NCBI GenBank assembly: GCA_035557475.1
Contig: DATMDV010000474.1
Coordinates: 1 to 23,575, forward strand
Direction: 5' to 3'
From: JALOLG01 sp035557475
GTDB lineage: Bacteria; Actinomycetota; Acidimicrobiia; Acidimicrobiales; Ilumatobacteraceae
DNA length: 23,575 nt
The position numbers and the translations under genes were made by a program. How positions within the stretch are numbered: the first letter of the stretch is position 1; each line of letters opens with the position of its first letter. This document shows, piece by piece, positions 7,333 through 14,518 of the stretch. The notes beneath the pieces are model-generated. The model saw nothing but the letters and a program-made list of their open reading frames with translations. It had not been told where the DNA came from and made no database searches.

Positions 7333-8222
7333 ACCCGACCGGTCTCAGCTCCGTCGTCGAAGTGCCCCAGGGCGGCGCCGGCCCGGCGTCCGCCGGCGGC
7401 GTGCGCCCCGCCCGCGGCTTGGGCCGCCTGGTACCGATCGTCGTCCTGATCGCGTGCGGACTGTTCTTCATCCTCCCGCTGCTCGCGATGGCGCGTTTCG
7501 CGCTGCAGAACGTCCCGATGATCCGCCTCGGATGGTCGACCCTGTTCGACAGGTGGTCGTTCAGCGGCATCACCAAGGCGTTCGACGAAGCCGAGTTCCG
7601 AACGTCCCTCTCTCTCAGCCTCAAGCTCGCGCTCGGCACCGTGATCTTGACGCAGGCCCTGTTGCTGCCCACCACGCTTTGGGTGCACCTGCGGCTGCCG
7701 AAGGCTCGCGCGTTCGTCGAGTTCCTGACGGTGCTCCCATACGTCATCCCGCCGATCGCGCTGGTCGCCGGCATCCTTCCGATCAAGCCCCACGCCCGGT
7801 GGTTCCTCAACTCCGACTACTCGCTGATCCCCTTCTACACGGTGTTGGCGCTCCCGTTCACGTTCCGGGCGATCGACGCCGGCGTGCGAGCACTCGACGT
7901 GCGGACCCTCGTCGATGCGTCGCGCAGTCTGGGCGCCGGTTGGGGCACCACGCTGCGGCGGGTCATGATCCCGAACCTGCGGACCGCGATCATCTCGTCG
8001 TCGTTCCTCACCGCGGCAGTCGTGCTCGGCGAGTTCACCGTTGCCAGGGTGCTGTTGAAAGAGACGCTGCCCTTGTTCATGTTCGAGTACCAGCAGCGCG
8101 AGCCACAGGGCGGCATCGGGCTCGGCCTCTTGGCCATCGTGGCCACCACGGCGATCTTCGCGATCCTGAGCCTGGTCACCCGCAAGCGGGGCATGTCACG
8201 GCCAGCGACCACGGTCTTGTAG
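7320..8222 (+). CDS. ABC transporter permease subunit 2 (PotC-like)
   Basis: 300 residues from ATG at 7320, inside the end of permease 1. After a flexible Gly/Ala/Pro-rich N-terminal tail there is a first helix (LVPIVVLIACGLFFILPLLAMARFAL), then further helices around LALGTVILTQALLLPTTLWV, FLTVLPYVIPPIALVAGIL, FYTVLALPFTFRAI, SSFLTAAVVLGEFTVARVLL and GLGLLAIVATTAIFAILSLV. The EAA-type loop is DASRSLGAGWGTTLRRVMIPNLR. The reading frame is open further upstream (to 6759), but that part is antiparallel noise across permease 1. The ATPase gene begins on the base after its TAG stop. Together with permease 1 it completes the transmembrane part of the importer. Confidence 0.9.
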   Translation: MAVVDPTGLSSVVEVPQGGAGPASAGGVRPARGLGRLVPIVVLIACGLFFILPLLAMARFALQNVPMIRLGWSTLFDRWSFSGITKAFDEAEFRTSLSLSLKLALGTVILTQALLLPTTLWVHLRLPKARAFVEFLTVLPYVIPPIALVAGILPIKPHARWFLNSDYSLIPFYTVLALPFTFRAIDAGVRALDVRTLVDASRSLGAGWGTTLRRVMIPNLRTAIISSSFLTAAVVLGEFTVARVLLKETLPLFMFEYQQREPQGGIGLGLLAIVATTAIFAILSLVTRKRGMSRPATTVL

Positions 8223-9293
8223 ATGGGAACCAACACGATGAGCGCACTCACCTACAACACCGCCCGCAAGACGTTCGGCGAGATCGTCGCCCTGGAGGGC
8301 CTCGACCTCGCCGTCGAGCCCGGCGAGCTGATCAGCCTGCTCGGCCCGAGTGGATGCGGGAAGACCACCGCCTTGCGCATCGCGGCCGGGTTCGAGAAGG
8401 CCGACTCCGGGTCGGTGTCGCTGAACGGCGTCGACATCTCGCACAAGCCGGCCCACAAGCGGAACATGGGGATGGTGTTCCAGAGCTACAGCCTGTTCCC
8501 CAACCTCAACGTTTCGCTCAACGTCGACTTCGGCCTGCGGACCCGCAAGATCCCGACCATGCAACGCAAGCATCGGGTCGACGAGATGCTCGAACTGGTG
8601 CAGCTCACCGCGTTCGCCGACCGCTATCCGCACCAACTGTCGGGCGGCCAGCAGCAACGCGTCGCCCTCGCCCGGGCACTCGCCGTCAAGCCCGAGGTGC
8701 TCCTGCTCGACGAGCCGCTGTCGGCCCTCGACGCCAAGGTCCGCCTGTCGCTGCGCGACGAGATCCGCCGGATCCAGACCGAGCTCGGAATCACCACCCT
8801 CCTCGTCACCCACGACCAGGAGGAAGCGCTGGGAATCTCCGATCGGATCGGCGTGATGTCGCAGGGTCACCTCGAGCAACTCGGGACGCCCGTCGAGGTC
8901 TACCGCCACCCGGCCAGCGCCTTCGTCGCCCGGTTCGTCGGCTCGATGAACGAGCTGCCGGCCACCGTCGGCGAGGGCGACAGCGTGCAGGTCGCGGGAA
9001 CGGCCTTCGCCGTGCCCGATGCGAAGACGCGGGAGCGGGGCGAGACGATCAACCTGCTCGTCAGGCCCGAGGACGTCCGGCTGTCAGCCGACGACAACGG
9101 CGGACTGCCCGGCACGGTCGTCAGCCGCACGTTCCAGGGTGCGTCGTCGGTGGTCACCACGCGCCTCGACGTGCTCGACACGTTGGTGTCGGCCCATGTG
9201 CAGGGCACCGGTTCGGCATCGGCCGATCCCGGGACCCGGGTCAACATCGTGATCGACGGCACCCGCGCCGTGTGCGAGACCGTCGACATCTGA
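8223..9293 (+). CDS. ABC transporter ATP-binding protein (PotA/FbpC-like)
   Basis: 356 residues. Walker A is GPSGCGKTT at 41-49 (K47), Q-loop Q87, signature LSGGQ 139-143, Walker B VLLLDEP with D163-E164, D-loop SALD, and H-loop H197 in VTHDQEEA. The C-terminal third (about 245-356) is the extra TOBE-like domain of the CUT2/Pot/Fbp ATPases, seen in the phrase NLLVRPEDVRL. It powers import through the two permeases just upstream. The ATG at 8223 follows the upstream stop with no gap; the ATG at 8238 (MSALTYN) is an equally plausible start and would give 351 residues. Last gene of the transporter operon. Confidence 0.93.
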   Translation: MGTNTMSALTYNTARKTFGEIVALEGLDLAVEPGELISLLGPSGCGKTTALRIAAGFEKADSGSVSLNGVDISHKPAHKRNMGMVFQSYSLFPNLNVSLNVDFGLRTRKIPTMQRKHRVDEMLELVQLTAFADRYPHQLSGGQQQRVALARALAVKPEVLLLDEPLSALDAKVRLSLRDEIRRIQTELGITTLLVTHDQEEALGISDRIGVMSQGHLEQLGTPVEVYRHPASAFVARFVGSMNELPATVGEGDSVQVAGTAFAVPDAKTRERGETINLLVRPEDVRLSADDNGGLPGTVVSRTFQGASSVVTTRLDVLDTLVSAHVQGTGSASADPGTRVNIVIDGTRAVCETVDI

Positions 9294-9370
9294 CGGCGCC
9301 GCGAGCCGACACTCGACATCGATCCGGACGCCATGCCAGATGTCACGCGGGCGATGTCTAGCGCGATCGT

Positions 9371-9399
9371 CAATTGCCGACTAAGTTAGTCAACAATTG
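9371..9399. promoter_or_regulatory. 29-bp AT-rich palindrome, probable operator
   Basis: CAATTG-CC-GACTAA-G-TTAGTC-AA-CAATTG: both arms match perfectly except for the CC/AA pair, about a single central base. It is the most AT-rich spot in its surroundings. It lies 77 nt after the transporter stop and 82 nt before the ATG at 9481. Size and symmetry suit a dimeric winged-helix regulator such as MarR; no such regulator is encoded in the window. Confidence 0.6.
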
Positions 9400-9480
9400 G
9401 CGGTATCCCCCCCAACTGGTTCGGCGCAGGCGATCCCCCTCGTCGCCTGCTCCGAGCCGGAACCGCTGGAGCCGATTGCC

Positions 9481-10005
9481 ATGACCCACCCCGCACCCAC
9501 GCTCAATCGGACCACCTGGCCCGGCGATCACGACATCGCGTCGTGGTCGCGTACCGCCTCGCGACCGTCGCACCCGTCGTCGCCAACGCCGGATCAACCG
9601 TGGCTGTTGTCGATCGCCAGCGGCCTGGCGAGCTCGACCGCGCCGTGGACCAGCGACGAGGAACGTGACCCGACCGAGGCGACGGGAACGATCCTGCTCG
9701 AGACGTCGGCGTACCAGGTCTGGCACGTGGCGTGGCCGGTCGGGAGACCGATCGAGCTGTCCGACACGCTCGACGTTCAGTCGTTCTGCGTCGTGGGCGG
9801 CGCGCTCCGTGTGCTCGATCGCGCGGACGAGGGTTCGCGCGGCCGCCGGTACGCGCCGGGCTTCGGCGCGGTGCTGACGACGCCGCGTGCGTTGCTGATC
9901 GCCGAGGAACCCGGGACGAGCGCGGTGCACGTCATCCTCCACGGGGCAGCCGCCGGCACCGAGCGCCTGCCATGGTCGACGGCCGCGATGGCTGAGATCC
10001 GCTGA
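9481..10005 (+). CDS. Cupin-like protein resembling cysteine dioxygenase, metal ligands apparently missing
   Basis: 174 residues from the ATG at 9481, preceded by CTGGAG at 9466-9471. The frame is open back to a TTG at 9397, but that start lies inside the palindrome and is unlikely. The central part (YQVWHVAWPVGRPIELSDTL, then SFCVVGGALRVLD, APGFGAVLTTPRALLIAEEPGTSAVHVIL) has the strand rhythm of cysteine-dioxygenase-type cupins, where the corresponding stretch reads W-P-P-G...H-x-H...G. Here the usual H-x-H pair is not present, so a metal-dependent dioxygenase is doubtful; it may be a binding or regulatory relative. The N-terminal 50 residues are Ser/Pro/Thr-rich and look unstructured. Family placement is tentative and the gene could simply be called hypothetical. 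Its expression is probably controlled through the palindrome just upstream. Confidence 0.55.
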   Translation: MTHPAPTLNRTTWPGDHDIASWSRTASRPSHPSSPTPDQPWLLSIASGLASSTAPWTSDEERDPTEATGTILLETSAYQVWHVAWPVGRPIELSDTLDVQSFCVVGGALRVLDRADEGSRGRRYAPGFGAVLTTPRALLIAEEPGTSAVHVILHGAAAGTERLPWSTAAMAEIR

Positions 10006-10156
10006 GAACCAGGACTTCGGGCGCGCCACCCGTCAACCTGATCGGCCCGTCCCCAGCCGTTCTGGGTGGCTGATCCTCGCGGGTGCCGCAAGAAATGGCA
10101 GCCCAGAACGTCGCAACGACCGATGAGATCGGCTCGTCCCGACGGTCGAATGTCAC
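10006..10156. other. Intergenic region with long-range inverted repeat
   Basis: A 151-nt gap with no gene. CGTTCTGGG at 10058-10066 pairs perfectly with CCCAGAACG at 10102-10110 across a 35-nt loop. That loop contains a smaller hairpin, GCGG-GTG-CCGC. A further 5-bp hairpin, CCGAT-GAG-ATCGG, follows at about 10120-10132. No U-run follows the structure. It could be a weak terminator or a folded leader of the next gene. Confidence 0.4.
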
Positions 10157-11290
10157 ATGACAACGGCATCACCAGAATCCGACTACCGTCGACGTTCGGT
10201 GGACACGCTCGTCCTCGTCGGCACGACCAAGGGGCTGTTCGCGCTGCGCTCGGACGATGGGCGCGAGCAGTTCGAGCTCGTCGGGCCGTCGTTCGCGGGC
10301 GAGGAGGTGTACGCGACCTGCATCGACACCCGCGGTGCCGGTGCCCGGCTGTTCACCGGATCGGTCAGCAACCACTGGGGGCCGGTGCTCCGGCGGTCCG
10401 ACGACCTGGGCGCCAGCTGGACCGAGGACGAACGGGCGGCGCTCACGTTTCCCGCCGGCAGCGACACGTCCCTCGCCAGGATCTGGCAACTCACGCCAGG
10501 TCCCGCCGACCAGCCCGAGGTTGTGTACGCCGGCGTCGAGCCGGCCGCGTTGTTCCGCAGCCACGACGGCGGCGCGACGTTCGAGCTCGTGCGCGGACTG
10601 TGGGATCACCCGCACCGCCCGAAATGGCAACCGGGCGGTGGTGGGCTGTGCCTGCACACCGTGCTCGTCCACCCGGACGACCCCGAACGGCTGCTGATCG
10701 CGATCTCGGCCGCCGGCGTGTACCTCAGCGATGACGGCGGCGAATCGTGGACGGCGAGCAACACCGGCATTCTCGTGCCGTTCGAGCCGGGCTCACCCGA
10801 GCTCGAGTTCGGCCAGTGCGTGCACAAGGTGGCGCGTGACGCCGGCGATCCAGAGTCCCTGTACCTCCAGCATCACGGCGGTATCTACCGCAGCGACAAC
10901 GGTGGCCGGGCGTGGACGGCGATGACGGGCATCGCGGGCATGGATTTCGGCTTCCCCGTCGTCGCCCACCCGACCCGACCGGGTACGGCCTATCTGCTGC
11001 CGCTCGAGAGCGACGAGTATCGATGCACGCCGGACGGTCATTGCACGGTGTGGCGGACGGTCGACGGCGGAACGTCGTGGGAGCCGCTCACCAAGGGCCT
11101 TCCCCAACGCGACGCCCACGTCACCGTGTTGCGCGATGCGTTCACCACCGACGGCCTCGACCCGGCCGGCCTCTACTTCGGGACCCGCACCGGAGAGGTG
11201 TACGGATCGATCGACGACGGCGACTCGTGGCAGCTACTCGCCGACCATCTGCCGCCCGTCGTGTCGGTGCGAGCCGCGCCAGTCGGCTGA
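10157..11290 (+). CDS. Asp-box (BNR/sialidase-like) beta-propeller repeat protein
   Basis: 377 residues with at least six Asp-box motifs S-x-D-x-G-x-x-W/F: RSDDLGASW (80), RSHDGGATF (134), LSDDGGESW (190), RSDNGGRAW (245), RTVDGGTSW (300), GSIDDGDSW (350), plus a weaker one at 31-39. Their spacing of about 50 residues is that of propeller blades, as in sialidases, VPS10 proteins and photosystem assembly factor Ycf48. Sialidase catalytic residues (the arginine triad) are not obvious, so a binding or scaffolding role is as likely as a hydrolase. There is no signal peptide, so it is probably cytoplasmic. ATG at 10157; a GTG at 10199 (giving MDTLVLVGTTKGLF) is a good alternative. The MoaD-like gene follows after 11 nt, so the two are probably co-transcribed. 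Confidence 0.85.
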   Translation: MTTASPESDYRRRSVDTLVLVGTTKGLFALRSDDGREQFELVGPSFAGEEVYATCIDTRGAGARLFTGSVSNHWGPVLRRSDDLGASWTEDERAALTFPAGSDTSLARIWQLTPGPADQPEVVYAGVEPAALFRSHDGGATFELVRGLWDHPHRPKWQPGGGGLCLHTVLVHPDDPERLLIAISAAGVYLSDDGGESWTASNTGILVPFEPGSPELEFGQCVHKVARDAGDPESLYLQHHGGIYRSDNGGRAWTAMTGIAGMDFGFPVVAHPTRPGTAYLLPLESDEYRCTPDGHCTVWRTVDGGTSWEPLTKGLPQRDAHVTVLRDAFTTDGLDPAGLYFGTRTGEVYGSIDDGDSWQLLADHLPPVVSVRAAPVG

Positions 11291-11301
11291 GCAGTGAACC
11301 C

Positions 11302-11598
11302 GTGACGGAGGTCCGCGTCCGAGTGCCGACCGCGCTGCGCGACCTCGTCGCCGGCTCGCAGTCGGTCGTCGTCGACTCCAACTCGTCCGGCGACAAGGTG
11401 ACAGTCGGCGACGTGCTCGACGCCCTCGCGGTCGTGCATCCCGCGCTCGAACGTCGCGTGCGCGACGAGATGGGACGACCACGGGTCCACGTCAACCTGT
11501 TCGTCGGCGCCGACAACGTGCGCGACCTCGACGGCCTGGCGACAGCGATCGGCCCGGGAGCCGAGCTGTCGATCATCCCCGCCGTGTCGGGCGGCTGA
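11302..11598 (+). CDS. MoaD/ThiS-family ubiquitin-like sulfur carrier protein
   Basis: 98 residues from GTG at 11302. It has a beta-grasp pattern: VRVRVPTALRDLV at the N-terminus, TVGDVLDALAVVHPALERRV in the middle helix, HVNLFVGADNVRDLDGLATAI, then ELSIIPAVSGG. It ends in the di-glycine that, in MoaD and ThiS, is adenylated and converted to a thiocarboxylate to donate sulfur. No MoaE, MoeB or ThiG partner is seen here. It is 11 nt downstream of the Asp-box protein gene and its stop codon lies inside a hairpin shared with the convergent gene. The role may be in cofactor sulfur transfer or protein tagging; the sequence does not decide. Confidence 0.85.
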   Translation: MTEVRVRVPTALRDLVAGSQSVVVDSNSSGDKVTVGDVLDALAVVHPALERRVRDEMGRPRVHVNLFVGADNVRDLDGLATAIGPGAELSIIPAVSGG

Positions 11599-11609
11599 GG
11601 TCGCTCAGC
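11594..11609. terminator. Small hairpin across two convergent stop codons
   Basis: GCTGAG (11594-11599) and CTCAGC (11604-11609) form a perfect 6-bp stem with a GTCG loop. The TGA of the MoaD-like gene and the TGA of the opposite gene both lie inside the stem, one in each arm. It has no U-run, so termination strength is uncertain. Confidence 0.4.
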
Positions 11610-12294
11610 GAGGAGGCTCAGAGGGCTGATCGAGATGGTCGGCCACGCCGTACACCTCGACGGGCAGGATCAGCTTGCCGTGGTGGGCGTCGACGGCGAC
11701 CTGGATCACCACCCGGTCGCCCTCCTCGTCGCGCACCGCCGGCACCGGGATGTCGAGGTGCCACCCGGGTCCCGCCTCCACCGCCCCGATCGTGTCGGCC
11801 GCCCCCCGCACGGTGGCCACGTGCTCGCCGTTGCGCCACACCGTCGCGATCGCGACGGGTTGGACCAGCTGGAGGAGCAACGGCTCGGTGCCGCGGTGCT
11901 CGAGCCGCGGCATCGCGGGGTCGTCGACCACGAGCACGAGCGCCGCGAGCGGATGATCGGTGAGGTCCGACATCAGGGCTCGGAGACGTTCGACGAGCGT
12001 GCCCCACGGGCCGTCAGGCGTGCGGCGCGCAGCAAACGCGACCGTCGTGTCGCCGATCTCGATCCGCTCCAACGACGAGTCGGGCGGGAGCTCGTCAGTG
12101 GCAGGCGGCCGGGCATCGAGCGCGGCCTCGACTTCGGCCCCGAGCCGAGCAGGATCGGGAACGGCGCCGGCAAACCGCCCGACGGTCGGGCCGACCGACC
12201 GCCAGAGCGCGAACGAACCGTCGGCCGCGATCTCGAGGATCTCGTGCTCGCGAGGCGGGGCGTCCGACGTGCGGCGGAACGTCAGCGGCGTCAT
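11605..12294 (-). CDS. Protein of unknown function, coupled to the annexin-repeat metalloprotease
   Basis: 229 residues, ATG at 12294 overlapping the TGA of the metalloprotease gene (ATGA). The frame is open to 13008, but the extra part is a shadow of the metalloprotease gene. The protein is soluble, without signal peptide or membrane helix. Visible segments are LEIAADGSFALWRSVGPTVGRFAG near the N-terminus (about 20-43), TVAFAARRTPDGPWGTLVERLRALM in the middle, and a strand-rich C-terminus. I do not recognise the family. Translational coupling to a probable effector protease suggests an inhibitor, immunity protein or loading partner; protealysin is followed by its inhibitor emfourin in a comparable way, but similarity to emfourin is not shown here. 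The function should be treated as unknown. Confidence 0.8.
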   Translation of the reverse strand: MTPLTFRRTSDAPPREHEILEIAADGSFALWRSVGPTVGRFAGAVPDPARLGAEVEAALDARPPATDELPPDSSLERIEIGDTTVAFAARRTPDGPWGTLVERLRALMSDLTDHPLAALVLVVDDPAMPRLEHRGTEPLLLQLVQPVAIATVWRNGEHVATVRGAADTIGAVEAGPGWHLDIPVPAVRDEEGDRVVIQVAVDAHHGKLILPVEVYGVADHLDQPSEPPR

Positions 12295-14417
12295 TTCGGA
12301 CCGATCGTCCAGGTCTCGGCGGGATGCCGGTTCTGCACGATCCTGACGAACTCGCGCAGGTGTCGTGGCTCCACGGGATGAGTGTGGATCCCGAACACGG
12401 TCGGGTTCCCCATCACGGTGTTGCTCGCGTACGAGAACACCGTCTGCAGCACCCATCGATCGCCGCTGTCGGCGTCGGCGTCGAGCTGGCTGATGAGGTC
12501 GTCCTTGAGCGTGCCGTGACGATCGTCGTACTCCGCCATCACGGCCTGCGCGAAATCGCCCTGCTCTGGGATGCCGGCGACGAGGAGCCCGGCCGTCGTG
12601 AGCACGGTGCGGGCCTCGATGCGGCGCATCGGCTGGTTGTCGAGGTGCAGCGCCGTGTGAAGCTCGTCGGCGATCTCCGCCTCGGTCTTGCCGGACGCGT
12701 TCGCCGGACCGGTCTTCGTCGTGCTCGTGATCTCGATGAAGTCGTCGTGGGTGCGCTGGTACTCGTCGGGCAGACCGATGAAGTGCCCGAACTCGTGGGG
12801 CACCGTCGACGCCTGCATGTGCTCGAAGAACATGCCGGCGTTGGCGCGGTCGTCCGGGGTCCAGGTGCCCGGGGTGGCGTTCTGGACCACCTCGACCGTC
12901 CGCGATGCACCGGAGTCGTTGATCATCGAGAACTGGAGCGCGATCTTGCGGCCGCCCGGCTCGGTGACGGCGAACTGGTTCCACACACTGTCGATCTGAC
13001 CGTTCCACGTCGCGTACGGCACCGTCACGCTGTCCGCCGGCTCGAAGTTGATCGGCACCCGCACGTCGAGCACGTCGCCGACGAGCGTCCAGTCGAACAG
13101 GCCGTGGCCGACCGTCGTCCCGCCCTCGAACATGTCCTGTTCGAACGTGTTCTCGAACTGGCCGAACGTCGACAGTGATTCGGGCAGCTCGGCGCCGCGG
13201 TCGCGACTCGACTGGTAGAGGCCTTGGTTCTGGGCGGCTGGCTCGGCCATGTCGGGGCTCGACCAGATCCGCTCGAGGGCGTCCTCGTCGGAACCACCGA
13301 CCACCGTCTCGGTGTGGATCCGCCCGACCAGCAGCAACCGGTCAGCCACGCTCATGATCGTGAAGTCGGGTACCTGGTGGAGCAGGTCGGGGTCGGCCCC
13401 GGCCAGCACCTCGCGGCAGGCGGCGAGGTGGCCGGGGCGGCCGAGGATGTCACGGGCCGCGACCAGCTCGTCGCCTGACAGGTCGCCGTTGAGCGCAGCC
13501 AGCAGGCCGCCGTATCGAGCCCGATAGTCGGCGATCAGGCCGTTCACCGCCGCGTCGTCACCACGAAGTGGTTCCAGCACGCGCATGATGCGGCCCTCGT
13601 CGGTGCCCGCGCCGGTGATCGCTTGGTACAGCTCATCGGCCGCGGAGAGCTCGCCCGCGGTCAACAGTCGCAACGCCTCGGTGAGCTCGGCACCGCTCAT
13701 CTCGTCGCGGAGATCGGACTCCAGTGTGCGCCGGTAGGTCGTGGCGTACATGTCTGCGATCTCGGTGCGCTCGGCGGCGGATCGACCGGTCAGGACGGCG
13801 AAGATCGCCTCCTCGTCGGTGCCCCAACCTTCCATCGCGCTGCGCAGCTGGCGCACCGCGACCTCGGCCCGATTCGTCCGATCCGCCATCGCCGCCAGTT
13901 CCGCCGCACCGGCCATCGCCTCGCCGTCCTCGGACGCCGATTCACCGCCGGAACCGGCGCCGGCCGCCACGGGAGTCGACGGCGCCAGCGACGCCAGGCG
14001 CTTCAGCTCGGACGCGTTCAACTCGTCCTGCAGATCGGCGGCGAGGTCGCGGCCGAAGAGCGCGCGATAAGCCGCCGTGATGGCGTCGATCTGCGGCTGC
14101 GTGCGCCCACCGAACGCGGCGTAGATCGCCTCCTCGTCGGTGCCCCAGCCCTCCATCGCCTCGCGCAGGCGACGCGCGAGCTGCTCCGCCATCGCCGGGC
14201 TCAGGGCGTCGGCGACGGGCTCGGCCTCGGTCGTTTCGTCGGTGCCGGCTTCCGTCTCGGTGTCGGCGTCGCGCTGCAGCTGCAGCCGGAGGATGCTCAC
14301 GATCGCCGCGTTCCCTGCTGTGCGCTGCAGGGCGAGCAGCGGGTGCGTCGCAACGTCGCCGGGTCCTGACACCTCCGGCGCCAACACGTCGCTGCGTTCG
14401 GCATGGATGCGTGACAC
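12291..14417 (-). CDS. Annexin-like repeat plus zinc metalloprotease protein, eCIS-effector-like
   Basis: 708 residues from GTG at 14417, chosen because GAGGGTGG lies just upstream; the frame is open to a GTG at 14501. Layout: an N-terminal tail with LLALQRTAGNAAI (27-39), the LQRxxGN motif common near the N-terminus of DUF4157 and other proteins linked to contractile injection systems. Next come three annexin-like repeats, at about 80-145, 188-252 and 260-326, each with the calcium-loop signature GWGTDEE (90-96, 197-203) or GAGTDEG (269-275); a degenerate fourth may lie at 374-389. Then a beta-rich region, and a zincin domain with HEFGHFIGLPDEY (541-553): zinc ligands H541 and H545, catalytic E542, and D551 as possible third ligand, as in snapalysin. 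NTVMGN (667-671) could be the Met-turn. No signal peptide is present, which fits injected rather than Sec-secreted cargo. ATGA overlap with the next gene. Confidence 0.85.
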   Translation of the reverse strand: MSRIHAERSDVLAPEVSGPGDVATHPLLALQRTAGNAAIVSILRLQLQRDADTETEAGTDETTEAEPVADALSPAMAEQLARRLREAMEGWGTDEEAIYAAFGGRTQPQIDAITAAYRALFGRDLAADLQDELNASELKRLASLAPSTPVAAGAGSGGESASEDGEAMAGAAELAAMADRTNRAEVAVRQLRSAMEGWGTDEEAIFAVLTGRSAAERTEIADMYATTYRRTLESDLRDEMSGAELTEALRLLTAGELSAADELYQAITGAGTDEGRIMRVLEPLRGDDAAVNGLIADYRARYGGLLAALNGDLSGDELVAARDILGRPGHLAACREVLAGADPDLLHQVPDFTIMSVADRLLLVGRIHTETVVGGSDEDALERIWSSPDMAEPAAQNQGLYQSSRDRGAELPESLSTFGQFENTFEQDMFEGGTTVGHGLFDWTLVGDVLDVRVPINFEPADSVTVPYATWNGQIDSVWNQFAVTEPGGRKIALQFSMINDSGASRTVEVVQNATPGTWTPDDRANAGMFFEHMQASTVPHEFGHFIGLPDEYQRTHDDFIEITSTTKTGPANASGKTEAEIADELHTALHLDNQPMRRIEARTVLTTAGLLVAGIPEQGDFAQAVMAEYDDRHGTLKDDLISQLDADADSGDRWVLQTVFSYASNTVMGNPTVFGIHTHPVEPRHLREFVRIVQNRHPAETWTIGPK

Positions 14418-14518
14418 TTCACCACCCTCGCCCGATCGCGCTGGGGCGTCAATCGCCGGCCGATCGCCCACTCGGGCACCGCATGTTGCCCGAACGTGCA
14501 CGCGTGGTCAGGGCGGGC

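Noticed and set aside
9397..9480. TTG start extending the cupin-like protein upstream
   Set aside because: It would begin within the palindromic operator and add residues without family pattern. The ATG at 9481 has a better upstream purine motif.
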